From: DATKLX01 sp035542155
Lineage (GTDB): Bacteria; Chloroflexota; Anaerolineae; Anaerolineales; Anaerolineaceae
Reading direction: 5' to 3'
Length of the DNA stretch: 12,624 nucleotides
Assembly: GCA_035542155.1 (NCBI GenBank)
Contig: DATKLX010000021.1
Location: 1 to 12,624 of the forward strand
The notes under the pieces were generated by a model. It did not search any database. It worked only from the letters and a program-made list of their open reading frames with translations, and was not told the origin of the DNA. Shown in pieces: positions 4,537 through 11,452 of this stretch. The first letter of the stretch is position 1. The number at the start of each line of letters is the position of its first letter. The position numbers were made by a program, and so were the translations under genes.

Positions 4537-5576
4537 GCTTCCAGGCAAACTATACCTCCGGCCTTTACTTCCAATCGCAGCTCCTCCCCCCTCCCTACCT
4601 TTTCTTCCAGCACGAACTGCAACTCCTGCCCGCCGCACTCGAGGCTGACCCGGTACCCCTGGCCGTTGAACAGCACGTCCACCACCCGCCCGGTTATCCG
4701 GTTGACCCCCGCCTCCACGGTCGCGGCCATCCGCGCGTCCCGCGGCCGCAGCAGGATCTGGACCGTCGATCCGGCAGGATGACCGCCGTGCGGACAGACC
4801 GGCATGAACTTTCCGATGGCGGTTTCCACCACAAGAGGATCAGCCCCCGCCACCCGGCCCGCGACAATGTTCCCCAGGCCGAAAAAGCGCGCCACCCAGA
4901 CCGACACCGGCCGCTCGTAAACCTCCCTTGGAGCGCCCGCCTGGACCACCTCTCCCGCCTGGATCAGCACCAGACGGTCCGCCAGGGCGAAGGCTTCCTC
5001 CTGGTCATGGGTCACATACAGCGCGGGGACGCGGCTTTCGTGCAGGATCCGGCGCAGCTCCTCTTCGAGCTGCTCGCGCAGCGTCCGGTCCAACGCCCCC
5101 AACGGCTCGTCGAGCATCAAGAGGCGGGGGTTGGGTGCCAGGGCACGCGCCAACGCCACCCGCTGCTGCTCTCCCCCCGAAAGATCGGTAACCCGCCGCC
5201 GCTCCAGGCCGGTGAGATTGACCCGCGCCAACCCTTCCTTCACCCGCTCCCCCACCTCCTCCGCCGGCAGGTTGCGCATCCGCAGGCCGAAAGCCACGTT
5301 CTCTGCCACGCTGCGGTGCGGGAACAGGGCATAATCCTGGAACATCAGGCCAAAGTTCCGCTCGTGGACTGGCGTGTGAGTCATATCCGCGCCGTCCCAT
5401 ACTACCCGCCCGCGCTCTGCCTCTTCGAGCCCGGCCACGATGCGCAGGATCGTGCTCTTCCCGCTCCCCGAGGGCCCCAGCAAGCAGACCGTTTCCCCCT
5501 CACCAACGTCAAAAGATACCCCGCACAGCAAGGGCTTCCCATCATAGGTCTTCCAGAGGTTATCAACGCTTAACAC
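4518..5576 (-). CDS. ABC importer ATP-binding protein with TOBE-like C-terminus
   Basis: The 352-residue ATPase has all the expected motifs: Walker A GPSGSGKST (34-42), Q-loop Gln80 in FQDYALFPH, signature LSGGEQQ (132-138), Walker B LLMLDE (152-157), D-loop ALD and H-loop His190 in VTHDQEEA. Residues from about 235 onward, including VQILLRPRDARM, form a TOBE/OB-like substrate-sensing domain. It energises an importer from the cytoplasmic face. The GPSGSGKST and HERNFGLMFQ sequences look more like the FbpC/PotA/CysA group than the MalK/UgpC group usual for CUT1 sugar importers. Position still argues that it serves the two permeases upstream. The GTG start (5574-5576) overlaps the GH3 stop by seven bases, implying translational coupling. 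The last codons lie in a word repeat. It could alternatively be a separate transporter's ATPase stranded here. Confidence 0.9.
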   Translation of the reverse strand: MLSVDNLWKTYDGKPLLCGVSFDVGEGETVCLLGPSGSGKSTILRIVAGLEEAERGRVVWDGADMTHTPVHERNFGLMFQDYALFPHRSVAENVAFGLRMRNLPAEEVGERVKEGLARVNLTGLERRRVTDLSGGEQQRVALARALAPNPRLLMLDEPLGALDRTLREQLEEELRRILHESRVPALYVTHDQEEAFALADRLVLIQAGEVVQAGAPREVYERPVSVWVARFFGLGNIVAGRVAGADPLVVETAIGKFMPVCPHGGHPAGSTVQILLRPRDARMAATVEAGVNRITGRVVDVLFNGQGYRVSLECGGQELQFVLEEKVGRGEELRLEVKAGGIVCLEAKIADR

Positions 5577-7921
5577 TCTGGTATTGTACCTGATGTGGCT
5601 TCCGATTCCACCTCAACCGGGCTGACAAATACCCGTTCCCTCACCACCATCTTTCGCTCGCCCACGATCTCAAACTCCCCCCGCAAGCGGATATCCTCCG
5701 CGGAGCTCCCCACCATAACCGCGATAGCCCCAGGCTCAAGGACCAGGCACAAATCGTTGTCATAAAACGCCAGTTGGTCGACCGGCAGATGGAAATATAT
5801 CCGCTTCGCCTCGCCGGGATTCAGGCTCAGGCGGTAGAAGCCTCGCAGCTCCTTCACCGGTCGTGGAGTAGAGGCAAACTCGTCGCAGGTATAGAGCTGG
5901 ACCACCTCATCTCCTCTGTATTTTCCTGAATTTTTGACCGTCAGCGCGATTTTCACCTGCTCGCCGACGGTTGCGTGCTGACGAAAGATCGCCAGGTCGC
6001 TGTACTCGAACGATGTGTAGCTCAACCCGTGCCCGAACGAATACAGTGGGGTGACCTTTTCCGCAACGTAATCCACATACCAGAATGACTTGGTCCCCGA
6101 AGGCTTGGCGTTATAGAAAATTGGGACCTGTCCTACAGAGCGCGGGAAGGTGATCGCCAGCTTTCCACCCGGATTCACGTCGCCAAATAAGGTCTCGGCG
6201 ATGGCGTTTCCTCCCTCCTCACCCGGCAGCCAGGCTTCGAGGATGGCATTGGCTCCTTCCACCAGCGAGGTCACCGCGTACGGCCGGCCGGTGATCAAAA
6301 CCGCGGCGACCGGCTTGCCCGTCCCCAAAACCGCCTGGATCAATTCTTCCTGGACGCCCGGCAGCTTCAAATCCGCGCTGTCGCGCGTTTCCCCGGTTGT
6401 GCACTCGGGAGTCAGGCCTGAACGGTCGCCCAGCACCAATACCACCACATCCGCCTGTTTCGCCGCCTCCGCCGCCGCCTCGATCCCGGACCGGTCCGGA
6501 TCCAGGGCGTCGCACCCTTTGGCGTAAAGCACTTGAGTCTGGCCGGAGACCGCCGCCCGGATCCCTTCCAGCACCGTGATGACCCGGACCTCATGTTTCG
6601 CGTCGGCATCTGCGCGGCGATCGTAAAAAGAAGAGGTCTCTATTCGCTTCCATTCCATCAGCTCGCGCATCGCCGCGTACGAATAATCGGCGAGCTGGTT
6701 GCGTGTGTTGTCGGCATTGGGCCCGATCACCGCCAGGGTTTGGATGGTTTTGGGCAGCGGGAGCAGCCCATCGTTCTTCAACAAAACCATGCTTTTGCGC
6801 CCGATTTCCCGCGCGAGCACACGCTGTTCCGTGGTCTCAAACGCCTCGAGAACTTTGCCTTCATCCACGTAAGGGTTCTCGAACAGGCCCAATTCGAATT
6901 TCTTGCGCAAATGGCGCCGCACCGAGGTATCCACCATCTCCAGGCTGATCTCGCCCTGGTCCAGGGCTGCCTTGAGCGGTTCGCCGTAGCAGACTGTCGA
7001 CGGCAGCTCGACGTCGATGCCTGCGTTCAGGGCCAGGCTGGCCGCACGGGCAAGGGTGGGCGCCATTTTGTGGAAGTTGTGGATCATCATCACCGCTTCG
7101 TAATCTGAAACGACCACGCCGTCAAATCCCAGTTGGCCGCGCAGCAAATCGGTCAGGATGCGCCGTGACGCGGCCACCACCTCGCCATCCTGTTCAGGGT
7201 AGGCGTTCATGATCGAAGCCAGCCCCGCGTCGCGGATGGCCGCCTGAAATGGGGCCAGGCAAACTTCGTACAGCTCCTGCATTCCCACGTGGACGGGAGC
7301 GCAGTTCAGCCCGCCTTGCGAGAGGCTGTGGCCGATGAAATGCTTGCCGGTCGCCATCACTCCTGCGGAAAGGTTGTCTGTTTGCAGGCCGCGGATATAT
7401 GCCATCCCGAACTGGCTGGTCAGGGTGGAATCCTCGCCGAAGGTCTCTTCGACCCGGCCCCAGCGCGGGTCGCGGGCTACATCCAGCACGGGGGCCAACG
7501 CCTGCCGCGCGCCGATCGCCAGCAACTGCTTGCGGATGGTGGAGGCCATCTCTTCGGCCAGCTCAGGCTGGAAGGTGCTCGCCAGCCCCAGCATCTGCGG
7601 GAAGACCGTTCCCCCCAGCAGCATCGCCCCCGCACAGCACTCCTCGTGCAGGATGGCCGGGATGCCCAGGCGCGTCTCTTCCACGAGGAACTTTTGCAGC
7701 CGGTTAGCCGCCTGCGCGGCACCAACCGGATCCAGGGTAGAAGCGCCGCCTATCCGCGTGACCTGGCCAATGCCATGCCGGAGCAGGTGCGCAATCTTTT
7801 CCCAATCCAGCACGCCGGAGGTCTGCAGATCGAACATCCAGTAAGAGCCAAGCTGGGCGAGTTTCTCGTCCAACGTCATTTTCGAGATGATATGAGTCAA
7901 TCGTTTTTCGATGGAGTCCAT
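5570..7921 (-). CDS. Glycoside hydrolase family 3 (beta-glucosidase/xylosidase type)
   Basis: This 783-residue enzyme has full GH3 architecture. The N-terminal (beta/alpha)8 domain carries the motifs HEECCAG (92-98), DPRWGRVEETFGED (151-164) and KHFIGHS (193-199). It also carries the nucleophile Asp273 in VVSDYEAV. The alpha/beta sandwich domain spans roughly 375-600, with GETRDSADLKLPG at 510-522, where Glu511 is the candidate acid/base. A fibronectin-III-like domain ends the protein (PRPVKELRGFYRLSLNPGEAKR). It would release terminal beta-linked glucose or xylose from short oligosaccharides. No signal peptide is present, so it should act in the cytoplasm on imported sugar. The ATG at 7919-7921 has an AAGGA upstream. 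It follows the second permease after 28 bases and overlaps the ATPase start. Substrate cannot be fixed from sequence alone. Confidence 0.93.
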   Translation of the reverse strand: MDSIEKRLTHIISKMTLDEKLAQLGSYWMFDLQTSGVLDWEKIAHLLRHGIGQVTRIGGASTLDPVGAAQAANRLQKFLVEETRLGIPAILHEECCAGAMLLGGTVFPQMLGLASTFQPELAEEMASTIRKQLLAIGARQALAPVLDVARDPRWGRVEETFGEDSTLTSQFGMAYIRGLQTDNLSAGVMATGKHFIGHSLSQGGLNCAPVHVGMQELYEVCLAPFQAAIRDAGLASIMNAYPEQDGEVVAASRRILTDLLRGQLGFDGVVVSDYEAVMMIHNFHKMAPTLARAASLALNAGIDVELPSTVCYGEPLKAALDQGEISLEMVDTSVRRHLRKKFELGLFENPYVDEGKVLEAFETTEQRVLAREIGRKSMVLLKNDGLLPLPKTIQTLAVIGPNADNTRNQLADYSYAAMRELMEWKRIETSSFYDRRADADAKHEVRVITVLEGIRAAVSGQTQVLYAKGCDALDPDRSGIEAAAEAAKQADVVVLVLGDRSGLTPECTTGETRDSADLKLPGVQEELIQAVLGTGKPVAAVLITGRPYAVTSLVEGANAILEAWLPGEEGGNAIAETLFGDVNPGGKLAITFPRSVGQVPIFYNAKPSGTKSFWYVDYVAEKVTPLYSFGHGLSYTSFEYSDLAIFRQHATVGEQVKIALTVKNSGKYRGDEVVQLYTCDEFASTPRPVKELRGFYRLSLNPGEAKRIYFHLPVDQLAFYDNDLCLVLEPGAIAVMVGSSAEDIRLRGEFEIVGERKMVVRERVFVSPVEVESEATSGTIPEC

Positions 7922-7949
7922 GCCGTGTGGTTTCCTTTTCTGAAATGGC

Positions 7950-8807
7950 TCACCCTTTCACCGCGCCCGCCGTCAGGCCCGAGACGATCTGCCGCTCGGC
8001 GAACAGGTAGAAGACGACCGTGGGCAGCGCCGAAAGCGCCACAAAAGCCGAGACCAGGGCCAGGTCCTGTCCATACTGACCCTGGAACTGCATGGTTCCC
8101 AGGGGCAGCGTCCACAGCTTGTCGCTGTTGATCACTACCAGGGGCACGAGCAAATCGTTCCAGCTTACGATCATGGTCAGCGCTGCAACCGACGCCAGCG
8201 CCGGCCGAGCCAGGGGCAACAAAACTCGCCAGAAGAAATCGAACACGCTGCAGCCGTCGATGAAGGCCGCATCCTGGAGCTCGGCCGGGATCGCGGTAAA
8301 GAACCCGCGCAGGATCATGATGTTGGTGGAGAGCTGGAACGCAGTCTGGACCAGGATAACCCCCCACAGGTTGTCGATCAGATGCAACTGGCGCAGTACG
8401 AAGTAAACCGGCAGGATGGCCACGTTAATCGGGAACATCAAGCCCAGGGTAAACAGTTGAAAGATCCAGTTCTTATAGCGGAATTCAATCCGGGCAAAAA
8501 TGAAAGCCGCCAGGCTGCAAATGGCCACCACGCCGAAAGTGGTACCCGCCATCACCAGCAGGCTGTTGCGCAGCATCCCCCAAAAAGACGCCTGTCCCAG
8601 GATCTGGGTGATGTTCCCCCAGCGCGGCGGGATGGGAGGCAAATAGGGACGGGTAAATAATTCGCCGCGCGTCTTTAGCGCCCCAAAAATCAGGATCACG
8701 ATCGGCGTGAGCACGAGGACGACGACCACCAGGAGGATCAGGTATTGTGCAATCCGCGTAAAGGTCCTGCGTGAGCTCCAGCCCAGGCGAGCTAAGGGTA
8801 CTGCCAT
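7950..8807 (-). CDS. CUT1 sugar ABC permease (MalG-like)
   Basis: The 285-residue inner-membrane permease has about six predicted helices, beginning with IAQYLILLVVVVLVLTPIVI (19-38). A periplasmic segment ending in PPRWGN follows. The cytoplasmic coupling loop (EAA loop) reads ELQDAAFIDGCSVFDFFWRVLLPL (about 176-199), with the conserved DG. The C-terminal ERQIVSGLTAGAVKG is typical of MalG-type subunits. It pairs with the MalF-like subunit just upstream to form the sugar channel. Two ATGs lie close together. AAAGGAGG at 8813-8820 sits only one base before the first (8809-8811), but five bases before the one at 8805-8807. This settles the second ATG as the start. The preceding permease ends 13 bases upstream. 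Confidence 0.93.
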   Translation of the reverse strand: MAVPLARLGWSSRRTFTRIAQYLILLVVVVLVLTPIVILIFGALKTRGELFTRPYLPPIPPRWGNITQILGQASFWGMLRNSLLVMAGTTFGVVAICSLAAFIFARIEFRYKNWIFQLFTLGLMFPINVAILPVYFVLRQLHLIDNLWGVILVQTAFQLSTNIMILRGFFTAIPAELQDAAFIDGCSVFDFFWRVLLPLARPALASVAALTMIVSWNDLLVPLVVINSDKLWTLPLGTMQFQGQYGQDLALVSAFVALSALPTVVFYLFAERQIVSGLTAGAVKG

Positions 8808-8820
8808 CCATACCTCCTTT

Positions 8821-9768
8821 CTACAGGCCGGTCAGATAATCGGGCCGGCGCGTCAGCCGCTGGTAGATCAGCGAGAAAATCAGGCAGATCACGAACATAT
8901 AGATCGCTACCGCGGATCCGTATCCGAGCTGGAAGCGCACGAAGCCAAAGCGGTACATATATGTAGCAATTACCTCACTGGCGTTAACCGGCCCGCCTTT
9001 GGTCATGACCCAGACAATGATGAACTGCTGGATGCAGCCCAACACCGACAGATACACCGAGGTGCGGATCGTGCTGCCCAGCAGCGGCAGAGTGACGAAA
9101 AAGAAATTTTGAAAGGAGCTGGCCCCATCGATCCGCGCGGCCTCTTCGATCTCCGTTGGGATGTTTTGCAGGCCGGTCAGGTAAAGCAGCATGTGAAAGC
9201 CAAAGAATTTCCAGGTGATGGCCGCGAAGACCGCCAGCAGAACGATGTTGGTATCCGCCAGCCAGGCTACCGGTTTCGCCCCAGGGAACAGGACCACGAT
9301 CGCGTTGAGAAGGCCACGCTGCGGGTCCGGGTTATACAGGAACAGCCACATGATGGCTGCGATTACCTCGGAAAGCACGTACGGCAGAAAAAACACGGTA
9401 CGGAAGAAAACTCGCCCGGGAAGGTCGCGCCCCACTAGCACCGCCAGGGCCAGCGCCAGGGGGAGTTGAACGCCCAGGGAGAGGACAATGAGAATCAGAC
9501 CGTTGCGCAGTGCAATCAGGAATACTTTATCACTGAGGATATTCTTGAAATTTTCCAGGCCCACAAAATCGGTCGCCGGTCCAAGGCCCTTCCAGTTAAA
9601 CAGGCTGTAATAGATCGATTGAAAAATGGGATAAATGACAAAGAGCAGGAACATGAGCAGGGCCGGAAGCAGGAATAAAGCGATGGTCAGGTTGTCCTGG
9701 AATCGGCGAGGGACCTCCCTTCCGCGGGTTCGTCTGGTAATATGAGAGACAGCGGGAACGATTTGCAT
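8821..9768 (-). CDS. CUT1 sugar ABC permease (MalF-like)
   Basis: The 315-residue permease starts with a basic cytoplasmic tail (RRTRGREVPRR) and a first helix LTIALFLLPALLMFLLFVIYP at about 27-47. It continues with NW...FVGLENFKNIL, the standard opening of MalF/UgpA-type subunits. The EAA loop EIEEAARIDGASSFQNFFFVTLPLL occupies about 206-230. The conserved GGP...VIATYMYRFGF follows at about 258-276. It forms the heteromeric channel with the next gene. AGGAAG precedes the ATG at a normal distance. A 90-base gap containing a hairpin separates it from the binding-protein gene upstream, so its expression is probably lower than that of the binding protein. The ATPase for this pair is most simply the one at the end of the operon. 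Confidence 0.93.
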   Translation of the reverse strand: MQIVPAVSHITRRTRGREVPRRFQDNLTIALFLLPALLMFLLFVIYPIFQSIYYSLFNWKGLGPATDFVGLENFKNILSDKVFLIALRNGLILIVLSLGVQLPLALALAVLVGRDLPGRVFFRTVFFLPYVLSEVIAAIMWLFLYNPDPQRGLLNAIVVLFPGAKPVAWLADTNIVLLAVFAAITWKFFGFHMLLYLTGLQNIPTEIEEAARIDGASSFQNFFFVTLPLLGSTIRTSVYLSVLGCIQQFIIVWVMTKGGPVNASEVIATYMYRFGFVRFQLGYGSAVAIYMFVICLIFSLIYQRLTRRPDYLTGL

Positions 9769-9807
9769 TGGGCTTCCTCACTCGACCCTGCTCAGTAAGA
9801 AATAATA

Positions 9808-9843
9808 GTGTGGGGAACGCGAGCCAGGCCCCGATCCCCACAC
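9808..9843 (-). terminator. Attenuating hairpin between binding protein and permeases
   Basis: GTGTGGGG (9808-9815) and CCCCACAC (9836-9843) form an 8-bp stem with a 20-base GC-rich loop. On the minus strand a T-rich run (TATTATTTCTT) follows. A partial terminator or 3'-stabilising stem at this position is common in sugar importer operons, where it raises binding-protein mRNA over permease mRNA. Confidence 0.6.
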
Positions 9844-9858
9844 CTCAAACCATGGTGC

Positions 9859-11256
9859 TTATTTCAGTTCCTGTTTGGCCGAATCTTCGATTGCCTGAGC
9901 GGCCTGCTCCGGCGTCAGGCTGCCGGCGAAGATCCCCTGGACGTTGTCGTTGACCACCGAGCCCATCGCCGGGGGCAGGTACTGGTCGTAGTATAACTGG
10001 AAATACTTGGCCGCGGCCGCGCCCTGCTGGACGGCTTTGAGCAGCGGGTCGCTCAGCCCAGCTTCACCGCCCTTGACCACCGGGATGCAGAAACCCTCTT
10101 TCGCGCATTGGACCTGCGATTCCGCGCGGGTCAGGTACTTGACGAAATCGACCGTCTCGGGAGGAGCATCCTTGCCGATGGCAAAGCCGTTGCCGCCGCC
10201 CAGCGCGTCGGTAGCCGCACCAGCGCCGCCTTCTACCGCCGGGAAGGGGAACCAGCCCAGGTTGTCGCCAATGCCCTTCTTATCGGCGCTGTAGTCGTTG
10301 AAGGCCCCTGGACCCCACTGGCCCATCACATCCATGGCGGCCTTGCCGTTCCCTAGGGTGGTCGCTTCATCGGGCCAGGTGGCGCCCAGGAAGCCGTTCT
10401 GGAAGGGCTTGAGCGCGGTCAGCTCCTGGATCTTCTTGCCCGCCTGGACAAACGGCGGGTCGCTGAAAGCGCCCTTGCGCGAGGCTGCCGCATCGAAGGC
10501 CGCCTGACCGCCGTTGCGCACCGCGAGGTACTCCCACCAGAAGGCGGCCGGCCACTTGTCACCCGCGCCCAGGGCGATTGGGGTGATCCCTGCGGCCTTC
10601 AGCTTCTTCACATCCTCGAGCAGCTCGCTCCAGGTGGCCGGGGGATTGCTGATCCCCGCCTTGCTGAACAGGGCTTTGTTGTACCAGCAGCCCACCATGC
10701 CCATATCCCACGGAACGCCGTAGTTCTTCCCTTTATAGGAATATACACCCAACGCTCCGGGTGAGAAGGTTGACCGCCACGCTCCGCCGTCCGCGTCCAG
10801 GTCGGCGGTGATATCCTTGAGCAGGCCCGCGTCAGCGTACTGGTTCATCAAGCCTCCACCCCAGCTCTGGAAGATGTCCGGGGGCTGGCCAGACTGCATC
10901 ACCGTCGTCATTTTGGTCTTGAAAGCCTCGTTCTCCAGAACCGTGATCTCGATCGTCACGTTCGGATGCGCGGCGTGGTATTCATCCGCCAGTTTTTGCC
11001 AGACCGCCTTCTGGTTTGCCGCGACGGTAATGTGCCACCACCTGATTGTGACTGGAGCCGCTTGTTGCGCTGGAGGAGCTTCAGTCGGCGCTGGCGCGCT
11101 GGTGGCTGCCGGAGCGGCGGGCGCCTGGGTAGCTGCCGGCGGCGGCGCCGCAGGTTCCTGGGTGGCGGGCGCGGTCGTCGCCGGAGCGGCGCAGGACGCC
11201 AGGACAAATGCCGCAATCAGAAATAGACCCAAAAATGGGTAACCCTTGCGAGACAT
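9859..11256 (-). CDS. Family-1 sugar-binding lipoprotein
   Basis: This 465-residue protein has a lipoprotein signal with the lipobox LASC (Cys22). An Ala/Pro/Thr-rich tether (about 23-68) follows, then the mature solute-binding domain starting VTIRWWHITVAANQKAVW. Family-1 binding-protein features include HPNVTIEITVLENEAFKTKM, GQPPDIFQSWGGG, and the hinge region GKNYGVPWDMGMVGCWYNKALFSKAG. TWSELLEDVKKLKAAGITPIALGAGDKWPA and TRAESQVQCAKEGFCIPV are also present. The Trp-rich WWHIT and DKWPA segments fit an oligosaccharide ligand. DKWPA reminds me of xylobiose/cellobiose binders, but this is weak. The start at 11254-11256 is preferred over one nine codons upstream because AAAGGAGA lies at the right distance and the signal peptide begins there. 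It delivers sugar to the permease pair encoded next. Confidence 0.92.
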   Translation of the reverse strand: MSRKGYPFLGLFLIAAFVLASCAAPATTAPATQEPAAPPPAATQAPAAPAATSAPAPTEAPPAQQAAPVTIRWWHITVAANQKAVWQKLADEYHAAHPNVTIEITVLENEAFKTKMTTVMQSGQPPDIFQSWGGGLMNQYADAGLLKDITADLDADGGAWRSTFSPGALGVYSYKGKNYGVPWDMGMVGCWYNKALFSKAGISNPPATWSELLEDVKKLKAAGITPIALGAGDKWPAAFWWEYLAVRNGGQAAFDAAASRKGAFSDPPFVQAGKKIQELTALKPFQNGFLGATWPDEATTLGNGKAAMDVMGQWGPGAFNDYSADKKGIGDNLGWFPFPAVEGGAGAATDALGGGNGFAIGKDAPPETVDFVKYLTRAESQVQCAKEGFCIPVVKGGEAGLSDPLLKAVQQGAAAAKYFQLYYDQYLPPAMGSVVNDNVQGIFAGSLTPEQAAQAIEDSAKQELK

Positions 11257-11329
11257 GTTCTTCTCCTTTTGTTGAAGTGCCAAGTAGGTTATACTCTCAC
11301 TGTGCGGAGCGACTGCTCCTCACATGTCT

Positions 11330-11380
11330 GCAGGTCTTCATTCTGGCTTTACGGGGCTGAAGAGAAGACCTGCTTTTTTT
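11330..11380 (+). terminator. Plus-strand rho-independent terminator with no gene before it
   Basis: GCAGGTCTTC (11330-11339) and GAAGACCTGC (11364-11373) form a perfect 10-bp stem followed on the plus strand by seven Ts (11374-11380). On the minus strand no T run follows the stem. Both flanking genes are on the minus strand. A short plus-strand transcript starting near 11302, after TATACT at 11290-11295, would be about 80 bases long and would contain the small stem at 11306-11319. Confidence 0.6.
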
Positions 11381-11389
11381 CGCGAAAAA
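11376..11389. promoter_or_regulatory. 14-bp palindrome, possible regulator site
   Basis: TTTTTCGCGAAAAA is a perfect palindrome centred on a CG step, the geometry used by many LacI-family operators. It overlaps the T run of the plus-strand terminator and lies upstream of the binding-protein gene. It differs in sequence from the palindrome upstream of lacI, so if it binds a regulator it may not be the same one. Confidence 0.35.
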
Positions 11390-11400
11390 TGTACAGGGTC

Positions 11401-11410
11401 TCACCTCCTT
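11401..11410 (-). promoter_or_regulatory. Orphan Shine-Dalgarno sequence
   Basis: AAGGAGGTGA on the minus strand is a ten-base match to the anti-Shine-Dalgarno region, 43 bases past the lacI stop, but no standard start codon follows at the right distance. The only candidate is a CTG at 11394-11396, seven bases after GGAGG, which opens a 15-codon frame ending in TAA at 11349-11351. It could be a leader peptide, a ribosome standby site or a relic. Confidence 0.4.
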
Positions 11411-11452
11411 TTCAGAAAGCTCCGCTTTGTTCCGTTGTCTGGCGGTGATGAA

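Larger units (their letters stand above)
11257..11452. other. Intergenic region between lacI and the binding-protein gene
   Basis: This 196-base gap holds several signals. There is a -10-like TATAAC on the minus strand (11288-11293) with TATACT overlapping it on the plus strand. A short stem lies at 11306-11319, and a plus-strand terminator at 11330-11380. A 14-bp palindrome lies at 11376-11389 and a full-length Shine-Dalgarno match at 11401-11410. No convincing minus-strand terminator follows lacI, so read-through from lacI into the sugar genes is possible. No convincing -35 box was found for the minus-strand -10. Confidence 0.6.

Noticed and set aside
3819..5573. Long plus-strand open frame (584 codons) across DUF402 and the ABC ATPase
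   Set aside because: It is antisense to two genes with unmistakable family motifs. Its translation is Pro/Gln/Arg/His-rich with no domain, as expected for a shadow frame in GC-rich DNA.
7289..8131. Plus-strand open frame of 280 codons
   Set aside because: Antisense to the GH3 N-terminus and MalG-like C-terminus, with low-complexity composition and no ribosome-binding site.
8485..8811. Alternative start ATG at 8809-8811 opening a 108-codon frame
   Set aside because: It is one base from the Shine-Dalgarno sequence and gives an Arg/His/Gly-rich product. The ATG at 8805-8807 gives the permease.
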